From NCBI GenBank assembly GCA_030280995.1, contig JASXTE010000001.1, positions 14,045,001 through 14,109,000 of the forward strand: 64,000 nt of DNA, written 5' to 3'. Source of the stretch: Hemileia vastatrix (lineage: Eukaryota > Basidiomycota > Pucciniomycetes > Pucciniales > Zaghouaniaceae). The position numbers and the translations under genes are program-made. The notes beneath the pieces were generated by a model, which was not told the origin of the DNA, did no database searches, and saw only the letters and a list, made by a program, of their open reading frames with translations. Positions 23,540-35,801 of the stretch are shown in pieces (the stretch's first letter is position 1; each line of letters begins with the position of its first letter).

Positions 23540-24082
23540 GAAATTTAGAGTGTCCCTTAATTATGCCAGGTTTATGAATACTTTATAAACATAAGTAAAT
23601 TAGAGTTAGGTTTACATTTATTCTCAGATTGATTATAGACAGAATATCAACTGATTCCAAATTATGCACAAGTTGATCCTCCAGAACTTGATTTTGGTCC
23701 TCTGTTGATCACAAATTGAGCACAAATTGATCTAACCTAAGCTTATGCATATATAATAATTCAGGATACTTGCTCTATTAAATTTGATAATAAAATAAAA
23801 TATTGATGAATTTATATAAAAAAATATTATTATGTAAGATATTACATTATAAATTTAGGCATCATAGGAGGGCACTTAATAGAACTTAATTATACTATGT
23901 GACACCTTAATACTGTATCACGCAGTTTGAAACGTTTAAAACAAAATGTGTCATGATGGGCAATGAAATTGCTTGGACAGACACTTTCAAAATTAATACT
24001 GACCATAATACACAAGTATGAAACCTTGGCATCTATCCAATAAAAGATTTTCCTTCTGATAAATGGATTTTTCTCAGTTACT
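23540..24082. repeat. Left subterminal region of the CACTA-like element
   Basis: AT-rich and non-coding. Short repeated motifs such as CACAAATTGAGCACAAATTG (23709-23728) resemble subterminal motifs beside the related ends at 59533 and 61014 (TTGAACACACATTGAG, TTGAGCACACATTGAGG). CACTA elements typically have such subterminal repeats. Confidence 0.5.
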
Positions 24083-24880
24083 CCCTGCTAAAAAGTGTCC
24101 TTGTGAGGTTTGTCTGACCCTCAGGGGGGTAATTTGGACACATCAAACTACTTCTATTTCCATGATTTACCAAAACATCATCCTCATTTCCATCTAAAGA
24201 GCTGATCTCATCTGACTGTGCCTGATCAAAGGGGTTCACCACAAGTTTAGCCAAATTTTGGTGAACAATTTTTTGATGGATAGTGACTAACTGGTGCTTT
24301 CCAAAATTTTCCACCTGAAGTTAGGCTAAAATTCAGGAGGATAAATTTATTATGAACACCAAATTAACTGAAGAATACTTTTGCCCTAGCTACTCTGCAT
24401 CATAAAAGTGTCCAACTAAGGTTTAGCCATAATTCAGGTAGACACTTTTGGAAAGGCACAGTCTGATGGGTTTAATATCTATATATGGCAATAAGTATCA
24501 GTTTTTTATCAACATGGAACTAGAATTAATTTAATATGGCCAAAGTGTCCACCTGAAGTTTGGCCAAAATACATGTGGAAATTTTTATGAGGATTAATTG
24601 ATGAAATGAAGAAGACTTGCAATTACTTTCCATCATAAAATTTTCAAACTTAAGTTTATCAAAAATTGTGGTGACACTTTTGCCAGATCCAGTCATATGG
24701 GATCAACTCTCAATATGGCAATGAGAATCAATTTTTAGTCAATCATGGCATTAGAAGTAATTTGATATGGACAAACTTTCCACCTGATTTTTGGCCAAAA
24801 ATAAGTTGGAAATGTTTATGAGGAATATTAGATTAACTAAAGAAGACTTGCACCCTACTACTGTCCATCATAAAAGTGTC
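24083..24880. repeat. Old, diverged satellite units of about 223-235 bp
   Basis: Three degenerate palindrome sites start at about 24414, 24637 and 24872, spaced 223 and 235 bp apart. Each unit shows CATCATAAAAGTGTCC-like, CAGTCTGATGGG-like and TTTGATATGGACAAA-like tracts also found in the 608-bp units, but it lacks the approximately 370-bp middle segment. At 24085-24245 a unit is inverted (reverse complement contains CACAGTCAGATGAGATC and AGAAGTAGTTTGATGTG). No genes. Confidence 0.7.
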
Positions 24881-27800
24881 CACCAGAAGAATTCTCAAAC
24901 TTGTGGTTGACACCTTTGGCCTGGTCCAGCCATATGGGATTGATTCTGCATATGGAAATGAGGATTTAATTTGGTCAATCATGGTACTAGAAGTAATTTG
25001 ATATAGACAAAGTGTCCAACTAAATATTGGAAAAAAATCGGTTGAAAACTTCATTTAGTTTTTTAAAAAATCAAATTAAGTACAATTTTATTCCTGATGA
25101 TGCCCATTTTATCCAACACCTCTTCTGAGCCTTGAAAGTAGGCATTTAGCTTGAATTTTTAATTTCATATAAAATCCCTTTTATTCAACCTATTACTTTT
25201 TATCCCTTTTTTTTCTTTTAGATATCAATTAATTTTATGTAAAGCAAATAATTTTCATAATTTTTTACCTGTATTTAATAAAATTATTAAAGGTTTAACA
25301 TCACCCTGTAAGCATTTGGCACATGTTTTTTTGCTATACTAATAAAAATAATAATATACTGGTGACAAAAAATTGATCAAATGATAAAATATTAATAAAA
25401 CAGAAAGATCAAATACCAGTGGATATGTTTTAAAAAAATACCAGTTGCACTGAAGAGGAGCTGCACCCTAGATACTCACCATCAAAAAAGTTTCCAGCAC
25501 AAGTTCGGCCGAACTTGTGCTGGACACTTTTGGTCAGGTGCAGTCATATGAGATCAATTCTTGCTATGGCAATGAAAAAAATTATTTGATAAAAAACTTC
25601 ACTAGAAGTAGTTTTACATAGCCAAATTTTCTACCTAGAGTTCATCCAAACCACAGGTGCACAATTTTTTATCTTTAAAAAAAAGTCAATTTAGTACAAT
25701 TTATCCCTGATGGCTCTCATTTGCTTCAACACCTCTACTGGCCTTTGATAGTAGGAATATTACTTGGATTTCTTTTTTCATATTTGATCCCTTTAACTTA
25801 ATTTTTTATTCCTCATATTGCTTTTGGATATCAATTAATAATTTTGAAAATAAACTATTTTCATATTTTTATACATTTATTTAATAATATTATAAATGGC
25901 ATAACTTCACCTGGTATGCATTTGGCACATGAGTTTTTTTTATACTTATAAAATTAATAATATAATGACGACAAAAATTAATCAAATGATATTTATGAGT
26001 GAGGAACAAAGATAAAATACCAGTAGAAATGTTTGTAAGAAATACTAGATGAACTGTAGAAAAATTCTACCCTAGCAACTCTCCATCATAAAAGTGTCCA
26101 GCACAAGTTCGGCCAAACTTGTGCTGGACACTTATGGTCAGGTGCAGTCAGATGAAAGCAATTCTCTCTATGGAAATGAAGATAAATTTTTGATAAAAAA
26201 TTACACTAGAAGTAGTTTGATATGGCAAAATTTTCATGCTGAAGTTTTGGTAAAGCTCAAGTGGATTTTTTTTTATTTTTACAAAATAGAAAATTTAGTG
26301 CAAGTTTAGCTCTGATTGTGCTAATTTGATTCAACATCTCTTTTTTCTGTTTATGGCAGGAATTCAACTTGGATTTTAATTTTCATCTTTGATTTCTTTT
26401 ATTTTACTTTATTCCTCTCATATTGCTTTTGGATAGAAGTTTATTTTTTGTAAAATAAATCATTTTCATATTTTTTTACCTTTATTTAACAATATTATAA
26501 AAGGTGTAACATCACCCAGTATTCATTTGGAACACAAGTTTTTTCTATACTGATAATATTAATAATATAATGGTGACAAAAAATTAATCAATTGATAAAT
26601 ATGAGCCAGGCACAAAGATTTAATAACAGTGAACATGTTTATAAGAAATTCCAGATGATTTAAAATGACTTGCACCCTGGCTACCCTCCATGATAAAAGT
26701 GTCCAGCACAAGTTTGGCCAAACTTGTGCTGGACACTTTTGGTTGCATGCCGTCAGATGCAATCAATTCTTTTTATGGAATTGAGACTGAATGATCACTC
26801 CATCATTGCACTGAAAGTAGTTTTATATGGACAAATTGTCCCCCAGAAGTTTGTCCAAACCTAAGGAAGACAGTTTTTTACTTTGGTAAAAAGTAAATTT
26901 GATCCATGTTAATCTATGATGGTGCCCATTTTTTCTGAAGCCTCTACTGGCTCATGATAGCAGAAATTATACTTAATATCTTTATTTCATGTTTGATCTC
27001 TTTAATTTTAATTTTACCCTTTTATTTATCCTTTAGCTTTTAAATATCAATTTTATTTTGGTAAAACTGATAACTTTCACATTTTTTTATATTTATTATA
27101 TAATATTATTAAAGTTGTAAAATCACAGTGTACATTCAGTACACATGTTTTTTCTATACTAAAAACATTAATAATATAATGGTGACTAAAAAATAATCAA
27201 ATAATAAATATGGATGACACAGAAAGATTGAATACCCATAGACATTTTAAAAATGAATATAAGATTAACTGAAGAAGACTTGCACCCTAGCTACTCTCCA
27301 TCATAAAAGTGTCCAGCACAAGTTCAGCTGAGCTTGTGCTGGACACTTTTGGTTGCATGCAGTCAGATGGGATAAATTTACTCAATGGAAGTTAAAATGA
27401 ATTTTTGCTCAATCATTGCACAAGAAGCAGTTTTATACTGCTATACTATCCTCCTGATTTTTTTTGAAAACCTCAGGTGGACACTTTTATTAATTTAAAA
27501 AAAATGAAAATATATTCCAAATCTAGAACTGGTGGTGCAATTTTGGTGTGAAAACTCAAATTTTCTTTGATGGAAGAAATTTTATTTGAATTTTTAATTT
27601 CATATTTAATCACTTTTATTTTACTTTTTAATTCATCTTTTTGCTTTCAAATATCAATTTATTTATTGTAAAACTAATACTTTTCATATTTTTTTACTTT
27701 TATTTAATAAGATTATTTAAGATGTAGAATCTCCCAGTATGCATTTGGCTTATAATTTTTTTCAATACTAATCACATTAATAGTATAATGGTGAAAAACA

Positions 27801-30800
27801 ATGAATCAAATGATAAATATGAATGACACAGAAAGATCATATACAAGTGGATTTGTTTATAAAGAACACCTGATGAACTGAAGAAGACCTCCACCCTAGA
27901 TACTCACCATCATAAAAGTGTCCAGCATATGTTTGTCTGAACTTGTGATGGACACTTTTGGTTGCATTCAGTCAGATGGGATAAATTTACTCTATGGAAA
28001 TGAAAATGACATTTTGCTCAATAATTGCACAATAAGTAGTTTGATATTGCCAAAATGTCCTCCTGATGATTTTTCAAAACTCATCGGGACACTTTCTTTG
28101 GTTTAACAAAAAAGAAAATATAGTCCAAGTTTAGCCCTGGTGGTGCACATTTGATCTAACACCTCTACTTGTTATTGATAGTGGGAATTTTCCTTAGATT
28201 TTTTTTCTTATTTTATCCCTGTTATTTTACTTTTATATTGCTCATATTGCTTTGGATATCAATTTTTAATTTTTAAAATAAATAATTTTCATACTCTTAT
28301 ACCTTTATTTAATAATATATGATTAAAGGTGGAACACCACCTGGTATGCATTTTTCACACAAGTTATTACTATAGTAATAACGTTAATAATATAATGATG
28401 ACAAAAAATTAATCAAATGGTAAATTTAAATGACGCAGAAAGATCAAATACCAGTGGAAATATTTATAAGAAATCCCTTTTGAGTTTAAGAAGATTTGCT
28501 GTATGCCTACTCTCAATTATATAAGTGTCCAGCACAAGTTCAGCCAAACTTGTGCTGGACACTTTTGGTTGCATGAAGTCATATGAGATAAATTCTCTCT
28601 ATGGCAATAAAAATAATATTTCACTCAATTATTGAAGTAAAGAATGTTTAATATTGTAAAATTTTCCCCTGGAAGTCTGTCCAAACCTCAGCTCAAAATT
28701 TGTTAGCTATACATAAAAGTAAGTTTAGACCAAGTCTTGACCTAGGGGTCCCCAACTGTCCCAACACCACTTCTGGCTCTTGATAGTAAAATTTTACTTG
28801 TTTTTTTATTTCGTATTTGATCCCATTTATTTTTATTTTACTTTTCTATTACTCTTTTTAATTTTAAATATCAATTATTATTTTTAAAAACTAAACATAT
28901 TCATATTTTTTTAACTTTATATAATAATATTATTAAAGGTGTAACATCACCGATTTTGCATTTGGCATGCAGGTTTTTGCTATACTAGAAACATTAATAA
29001 TATATATGGTGACAAAAAATTAATTATAAGATAAATATGAATGATAAAAAAAAGTTAAAAAACCATTAGAAATGTGAAAATCAAAAAACTGATGTACTGA
29101 GAAACACTTCCACCCTAGCTACTCTCCATCATAAAAGTGTCCAGCACAAGTTTGGCTGAACTTGTGCTGGACACTTTTGTTCAGGTGCAGTCAGATGGGA
29201 TCAATTCTCTCTATGGAAATTAAATTAAAAAAAGTGCTAAATAATTACATTAGAAGTAGTTTGGTATGGCTGAATTATCCACCTTGAGTTTTTCCAAACC
29301 TCAGGTGAAAAATTTTTTATCTTTAAAAAAAATTAAATTTATCAAATTTAGCCCTGATGGCACCCATTTGTTTCAACACCTCTACTGGCTCTTGAAGGCA
29401 GGAATTTTCCTTGAATTTTTTTTTTCATATTTGATCTCTTTTACTTTACTTTTTTATCACTCATGTTACATTTGGATATTAATTTATAATTTTGGAAAAA
29501 AAAATCATTTTCATATTTTTTTAACATTTTTTAATAATATTATAAAAGGTGTAATATAACATGGCATGCATTTGGTGCACAGGTTTTTTCTATACTAATA
29601 TAATTAATAATATTCTAATGACAAAAAATTAATCAGATAATAAAATATGAATAACACAGAAAGATCAAATACCAGTTGACATTTTTAAAAAAAACAGTTG
29701 CACTGAAGAAGACCTGCACCCTAGCTACTCTCCATCATAAAAGTGTCCAGCACAAGTTCGGCCAAACTTGTGCTGGACACTTTTGGTCAGGCGCAGTCAG
29801 ATGGGATAAATTCTCTCTATGGCAATGAAAAAAATTATTTGAAAAGAAAAATTCACTAGATGCAGTTTGATATAGCTGAATTATCCACCTAGAGTTCATC
29901 CAAATCACAGGTACACAATTTTTTATCTTTAAAAAACAGTCAATTTAGTACAATTTATCCCTGATGGCTCTCATTTGCTTCAACATCTCAACTGGCCTTT
30001 GATATTAGGAATAATACTTGGATTTCTTTTTTCATATTTGATCCCTTTAACTTAATTTTTTATTCCTCATATTGCTTTTGGATATCAATTAATAATTTTG
30101 AAAATAAATTATTTTAATATTTTTATACATTTATTTAATAATATTATAAAAGATGTAACATCACTCAGTATGCATTTGGCACACAATTTTTTGCTATACT
30201 TATATAATTAATAATATAATTAAGACAAAAAATTAATCAAACAATATGTATGAGTGAGGCACAAAGATAAAATACCAGTAGACATGTTTGTAAGAAATAG
30301 CAGATGAACTGAAGAAAAATTCTAACCCAGCCACTCTCCATCATAGAAGTGTCCAGCACAAGTTCAGCCGAACTTGTGCTGGACACTTTTGGTCATGTGC
30401 AGTCAGATGGGATCAATTCTCTGTATGGCAACAAAAAATTTTTTTTATCAAATTTCACTAGAAGTAGTTTGGTTTAGCTGAATCATACACCTGCTTTTCT
30501 GCCCAATATCAGGTGTATAATTTTTTATCTTTAAAGAAAAGGTCACTTATTACAATTAAGCCCTGATGGCTCCCATTTGCTTTAACACCTCTACTGGCTC
30601 TTGATAGCAGGAATTTTACTAGTATTTTTTTCATATTTGAACTCTTTGACTTTTATTTTACTCTTTTATTCCTCTTTTTACTTTTAAATTTATATTTAAT
30701 TTTTGTAAAACTAATCCTTTCCATATTTATTTACGTCTATTTTGAAAAATTATTGAAGGTATAACTTCACATGGTATGCATTTGGCACACAAGTTTTTGC

Positions 30801-31008
30801 TGTATTAATAACATTAATAATATAATAGTGAAAAAATATTAATCGGATGATAAATATGAAAGATACAGACTGATCAAATACTAGTGGACATGTTTATGAG
30901 AAATACAAGATGAAGGAACTGAAGAAAATTTCCACCCAAGCTACTCTCCATTATAAAAGTGTCCAGCACAAGTTTGGCCAAGCTTGTGCTGGACACTTTT
31001 GGTCACGT

Positions 31009-32162
31009 TATGGTAAGGTAAACTCTTACAGTCGCCTTGCTGTAAGCAGAATCCGGAGGAGATATGTGGATTTAGCTGAAAACCCCGTCCTTCCAATAAA
31101 AATAACAAAATGGGAATTCTAAATCACTAAGCTAACCAATCTACTTGAATCTGATTGATAAAATAATGAAACTCTAAAATATTTAACGCTTATTGAGATT
31201 TAAAGAAAGTGGCTGTTGATAAAAGAAATACTGATAACAACAATTAAGGTGTACCAGTGAAAGATCTGAAAAGATTGACTTTTATGTTTTTATAATAATT
31301 TAAATTTATATGAGACAGCAATAATCAAGTCCCAGCGATGAAGACCTTTCTAAAGATACCCTATATGAAGTGTGATTTAAATTGTTGAATTGTATTTCTA
31401 AAATGTTATGTAAAAATAATAAATGTTATAAGGGTATTATAACTTATTTAATTTGTTGAGTAATAAAAAATGATACCGTGGTGGTCAATGATTAAGCTGT
31501 ATGATGTGTCCCCCCCCTCAATTTCGAGTTTGAGAAGCGCTTAAGTATTCCTAGTCACGTGCCTAAGTTTTCCCCTCCAGAGCTCTTCCAGAGTCAATCC
31601 GGAGCCCGTACGGAGTCCGTACAGAGCCGAAGCGGAGTCCGAACGGAGTCCATACGGAGTCGAAGCGGAGTCCGAACGGAGTCCGTCCGGACTTCCGGAC
31701 TCAATTAGAACCTTAAAACTATAATAAGAAATCTAGAAAAATTACACATAATGGAGCTACTTCCCCTTTACATACCAAACTAATTTTCGTAGTCTGCGCA
31801 GCTCTAATTACCCCGTGAAAATTCATCGAAGTTAAGTAATTTCTGAAAACGTAAATATTTCTATAAAACTTTAAAATTCATTTAAAAATATAAGAAAAAT
31901 AGTAAAAATTCTGGGAAAATTTCCCAAGGTTCTTGAGTAACTCGACTTAATACTTATAAATTTTTCAGACCGTAAAAATAAGTTTTCTCCGTAAAATAAA
32001 TTGTTTTTGTGTAGGCATTTGCTTGTGACCAATTTCTTCATATTTAAAACTCCAATAAATTAAATAAAACCCTTTTATATATAAAATAATAACGCCAATC
32101 TTGCACGCCGTAATAACTCTATTTACGTACTTAGGTGCCGTACTAAACTTTAGGCTACCACA
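31009..32162. mobile_element. CpG-rich 1.15-kb insertion inside the satellite (solo-LTR-like)
   Basis: Sister units read GGTCAYGTGCAGTCAGATGG with no interruption. Here ACGT occurs on both sides (31005-31008, 32163-32166) of a block with ends TATGGTA/TACCACA, probably a decayed TG...CA pair. The start (CGCCTTGCTGTAAGCAGAAT, then CGGAGGAGATATG) resembles the Copia tail and polypurine tract at 49510-49550. It is visibly richer in GC and CpG than its surroundings and has no coding sequence. Class uncertain. Confidence 0.65.
31591..31703. repeat. 11-bp minisatellite, about eight units
   Basis: Tandem units of CGGAGTCCGTA / CGGAGTCCGAA / CGAAGCGGAGT type run through the middle of the 1.15-kb insertion. 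Each unit has two CpG sites, in a region where CpG is otherwise scarce. Confidence 0.85.
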
Positions 32163-34151
32163 ACGTGCAGTCAGATGGGATCAATTCTCTCTATGGCAAC
32201 AAAAAAAATTTTTTTATTAAACTTCACTACAAGTAGTTTTGTTTAGCTGAATCATCCACCTGTCTTTCTTCCCAACCTCAGGTGTATAATTTTTTATCTT
32301 TATAAAAAAAGGTCACTTATTAAAATTTAACCCTGATGGCTCCCATTTTTTTCAACACTTCTACTGGCTCTTGAGAGCAAGAATTTTACTAGTATTTTGT
32401 TTTTCATAATTGATCTCTTTAAGATTAATTTTACTTTTTTATTTCCCTTTTTTTTTAATATCTATTAAAATTATTGTAAAGCTAATCATTTTCATATTTT
32501 TTTACTTTTATTTCATAATATTATAAAAGGTGTAACATCACCTGGTATGCATTTGGCACATGAGTTTTTTCTATACTTATAATATTAATAATATAATGGT
32601 GACAATAAATTAATCAAATGATATATATGAGTGAGGCACAAAGATCAAGTATCAATGGACATGTTTATAAGAAATACCAGATTAACTGAAGAAAAATTCT
32701 ACCCTAGCTACTCTCCATCATAAATGTGTCCAGCAAAAGTTCAGCTGAACTTGTGCTGGACACTTTTGGTAACATGCAGTCTGGTGTGATCAATTCTCTT
32801 TCAATCATCGCCCTAGAAGTTGATTGATATGGCTAAATGGTTCTGCTGAAGTTTTGTTAAACCTCAGATTGGCACTTTTTTGTTTTTCAAAAAAGCAATT
32901 ATAGTCCAAGTTTAGTGCCACTGGTGAGCATTCACCCCAACATGTCTACTTGCTCTTGATGGCAGTAATTTTATTTTAATTTTTTATTTCATATTTGCTT
33001 CCTTTAATTTTACCTTTTTATCCCTCATATTGCTTTTGTATATCAATTTATTTTTTGTAAAACAAATCATTTTCATATTTTTTTACCTTTATTTAATAAT
33101 ATTATAAAAGGTGTAACATCACCCGGTATGCGTTGGGCACACAAATTTTTGCTATACTTATAATATTAATAACATAATGGTGACAAAAAATCAATCAAAT
33201 GATAAATATGAGTGAGGCACAAAGATCAAATACCAGTGGACATGTTTATAAGAAATATCCGATGAACTGAAGAAAAATTCCACCCTAGCTATTCTCCATT
33301 ATAAAAGTGTCCAGCACAAGTTCTGCCGAACTTGTTCTGGACACTTTTTGTCACATGCAGTCTGATGTGATCAATTCTCTCTATTGCAATGAAAATGAAT
33401 TTTTCTTCAATAATTGCACTAGAAGTTGTTTGATATGGCAAAATTGTCATCCTGAAGTTTTGGTAAAGCTCAAGTGGATTTTTTTTTATTTTTACAAAAA
33501 AGAAATTATAGTCCAAGTTTAGTGCCACTGGTGGGTGTTCACCCCATCATGTCTACTTGCTCTTGATGGCAGGAATTTTACTTTAATTTTTTATTTCATA
33601 TTGGATCCCTTTAATTTTACCTTTTTATCTCTCATATTGCTTTTGGATATCAATTTATTTTTTGTAAAACAAATTATTTTCATATTTTTTTACCTTTATT
33701 TAATAATATTATAAAAGGTGTAACATCACCCGGTATGTGTTGGGCACACGAGTTTTTGCTATACTTATAATAGGGGGTATCAATGTTCAGGGATCCGCAA
33801 TTAGGGATCAGGAATTTTTTTTCCCAGGATCAGACATTATTAATTGCGGAAGATTCCTATCCACTAGCCCCAGGGCTAGTGGATAAGAAATCCACGATAA
33901 TGCATTATCCCGCCTCTTATACCCCAATTTCCATTCCTAATTCCTGATCCCAAACTCATCTCATCCATGATGGATTTTTAAGAAAGTCACATGACTTATA
34001 ATTGCTGATGCCATCCTTAAGTATTTCCTCACTCTATGCTACTTAATTTTGGTGGCGAACACTTAAGTTTTTTTTCTATCTACACACCCCAACTGCACAT
34101 TTGGCGGTGAATTCCCACTTCCCTCATCACTTAACCCTTCCACCGGCAACA

Positions 34152-35411
34152 ATGAAACACCTCTCTACTAGGAAGCTACTTCACTCAACAATGAATGCTA
34201 TCACTTTTCTTTTAGTTCTTTACTATAAATCTGACTCTGATTTGGAAGATGCTTTAGCTTATATGTGTTTTCTTTCCAAAAAGCGTTACATCATCACCAG
34301 GGGGCCAAATCTTTATCATGATCCCCGATATGATCTGGCCTCCATTCTCAACATTCCTCATTTAAACTTCACACAACTTTTTAGAACTTCTCCCGATTCT
34401 TTCTTCAAACTTTATCAACTCATCTCCGATCATCCTATCTTCCATAACAATTCTAATAACAAACAGCGTAATCCTGCCATCCAACTTGCTGTTGCTCTAT
34501 GTTGCTTTGGCTCAAATGGAAATGGTGCTGCCGTAAGACGTTTGGATAATCTCTTTAACATAGGATATGGTACCATGATATTATACACCAAGCGCTGTAT
34601 GATTGCTATCCTTTCCCTAAAGTCTCAAACTCTTGCTTGGCCAACTCCAGAACAGCGACTTGAATCCTCTCAAGTAATGCAAGCTGAAGGTTTCCCTGGC
34701 TGTATAGGTTTTGTTGATGGCACAACCATCCCTTTGAGTCAAAAGCCTGCTCATGATGGCAACCATTATTTTGATCGCAAAAAAAGGTTTCTTCAAAATC
34801 TTCTCCAAGTTCTCATCTTTCACAATCTAACTTTTTATCTTCTTTCTAGATACTCTATTGCCGTTCAACTTGTATGCGATGTCAATAAAAAATTTATTGC
34901 TTTTCACAGTGGCTGCCCTGGATCATGTCATGACTCTTCCGTCTTCCAAAGAATGAGGATTTCTCAATCCCCTGAATCATACTTTGACGAATCTCAGTAC
35001 CTCCTTGCAGACTCAGCATATGCAAGTGGAAAGTACATTATACCTGCTTTCCGTGGTGCAACTTCAGAAAATGACCCCAAAACTAAATTTAATTATCACC
35101 TTGCACAATCAAGAGTACGAATTGAACATGCTATAGGTATTTTAAAGGGACGATTTTCTAGTCTTCGGGAGCTCAGAATCCAATTTCAAAAAAAATTGGA
35201 GATCAAAACTGCAAATCATTGGATCTTGACTTGCGTAATACTCCACAATATTCTAGCTGATTTAAAGGATGAGTGGAATGATCTTTATGAAGAAGAGGAT
35301 CCTGAACCACCACTGGCACTCCCCTCCCTTGATTCACAAATCATTCAATCAACCGGCATACGCCCCATTATAATGCCAATTACTCTTCAACATTTCTCTT
35401 CACCCTTTTAA
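34152..35411 (+). CDS. PIF/Harbinger DDE transposase (DDE_Tnp_4 type), one intron
   Basis: Catalyses cut-and-paste transposition of the host element. The first true ATG is at 34152. Proposed exons are 34152-34786 and 34850-35411 (398 aa), joined across a 63-bp intron with GT...TCTAG borders. The intron has a length divisible by three and no stop, so the frame stays open without splicing. Splicing creates FDRKKRYSIAVQLVCD, which restores the family's usual run at this place. The catalytic triad is visible: D in GFVDGTTIPL, D in YLLADSAYA and E in RVRIEHAIGILKGRF. The N-terminal helix-turn-helix region (QRNPAIQLAVALCCFGSNGNG) is typical. There are no internal stops, so the transposase is potentially functional. 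Confidence 0.92.
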   Translation: MKHLSTRKLLHSTMNAITFLLVLYYKSDSDLEDALAYMCFLSKKRYIITRGPNLYHDPRYDLASILNIPHLNFTQLFRTSPDSFFKLYQLISDHPIFHNNSNNKQRNPAIQLAVALCCFGSNGNGAAVRRLDNLFNIGYGTMILYTKRCMIAILSLKSQTLAWPTPEQRLESSQVMQAEGFPGCIGFVDGTTIPLSQKPAHDGNHYFDRKKRFLQNLLQVLIFHNLTFYLLSRYSIAVQLVCDVNKKFIAFHSGCPGSCHDSSVFQRMRISQSPESYFDESQYLLADSAYASGKYIIPAFRGATSENDPKTKFNYHLAQSRVRIEHAIGILKGRFSSLRELRIQFQKKLEIKTANHWILTCVILHNILADLKDEWNDLYEEEDPEPPLALPSLDSQIIQSTGIRPIIMPITLQHFSSPF

Positions 35412-35479
35412 TTTTTAATTTTTATGTTTTCATACTTTCCAAATGTCCTCTTTGTGTACTTTAATCACTTGGTTTTGTA

Positions 35480-35757
35480 TTTTGGTTTGTTGCATATTCA
35501 TTTTTTTTTGAATTTATGGTGAATATCTTTTTTTTGGATTGCTCATTGGTTTTCTTTCACTTCCTCAACATGAAATCGCATATTTTCTTATATCGCATAT
35601 TTTGTCAGTGATTTTTTTTTCATTCATCACTCATATCCTTTTCCTATTCTCCTCAAACATCCCTCAAATATTTTGGTTGCATTTATTTTCTCAACTCAAC
35701 TCACCAGGTAGGTCATTTTTTTTCTTTTTTCATGGTTTTTTATTTGCTAATCATGAT

Positions 35758-35801
<44 letters not shown>

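Larger units (their letters stand above)
24872..33771. repeat. Satellite array of about 608-bp units, each with a 46-bp palindrome
   Basis: The palindrome arm is AAAAGTGTCCAGCACAAGTT followed by a CGGCCG-derived core and the reverse complement. Copies span 25486-25531, 26090-26135, 26695-26740, 27305-27350, 27914-27959, 28521-28566, 29133-29178, 29739-29784, 30345-30390, 30955-31000, 32722-32767 and 33303-33348. Spacing is 604-612 bp (last interval 581) once the insertion at 31009-32162 is removed. Between palindromes each unit carries GCAGTCAGATGGGATCAATT, an imperfect second dyad around CCTCAGGTGGACA, and GGTGTAACATCACCCGGTAT. There is no coding potential. It resumes after the Harbinger insertion (38748-38825). 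Confidence 0.93.

Noticed and set aside
24872..33771. Regularly spaced palindromes as a CRISPR array
   Set aside because: Units are about 608 bp and the inter-palindrome sequences are homologous to each other, not unique spacers. The window is eukaryotic, with introns and retrotransposons, and there are no cas genes.
24872..33771. Direct claim that the array is a centromere
   Set aside because: Dyad-rich satellite is compatible with that, but the array lies inside a bounded transposon-like unit and no chromatin data exist. Kept only as one hypothesis.
34101..34151. Upstream start of the transposase at 34101
   Set aside because: The codon at 34101 is TTG, not ATG. The first in-frame ATG is at 34152 and leaves all conserved regions intact.
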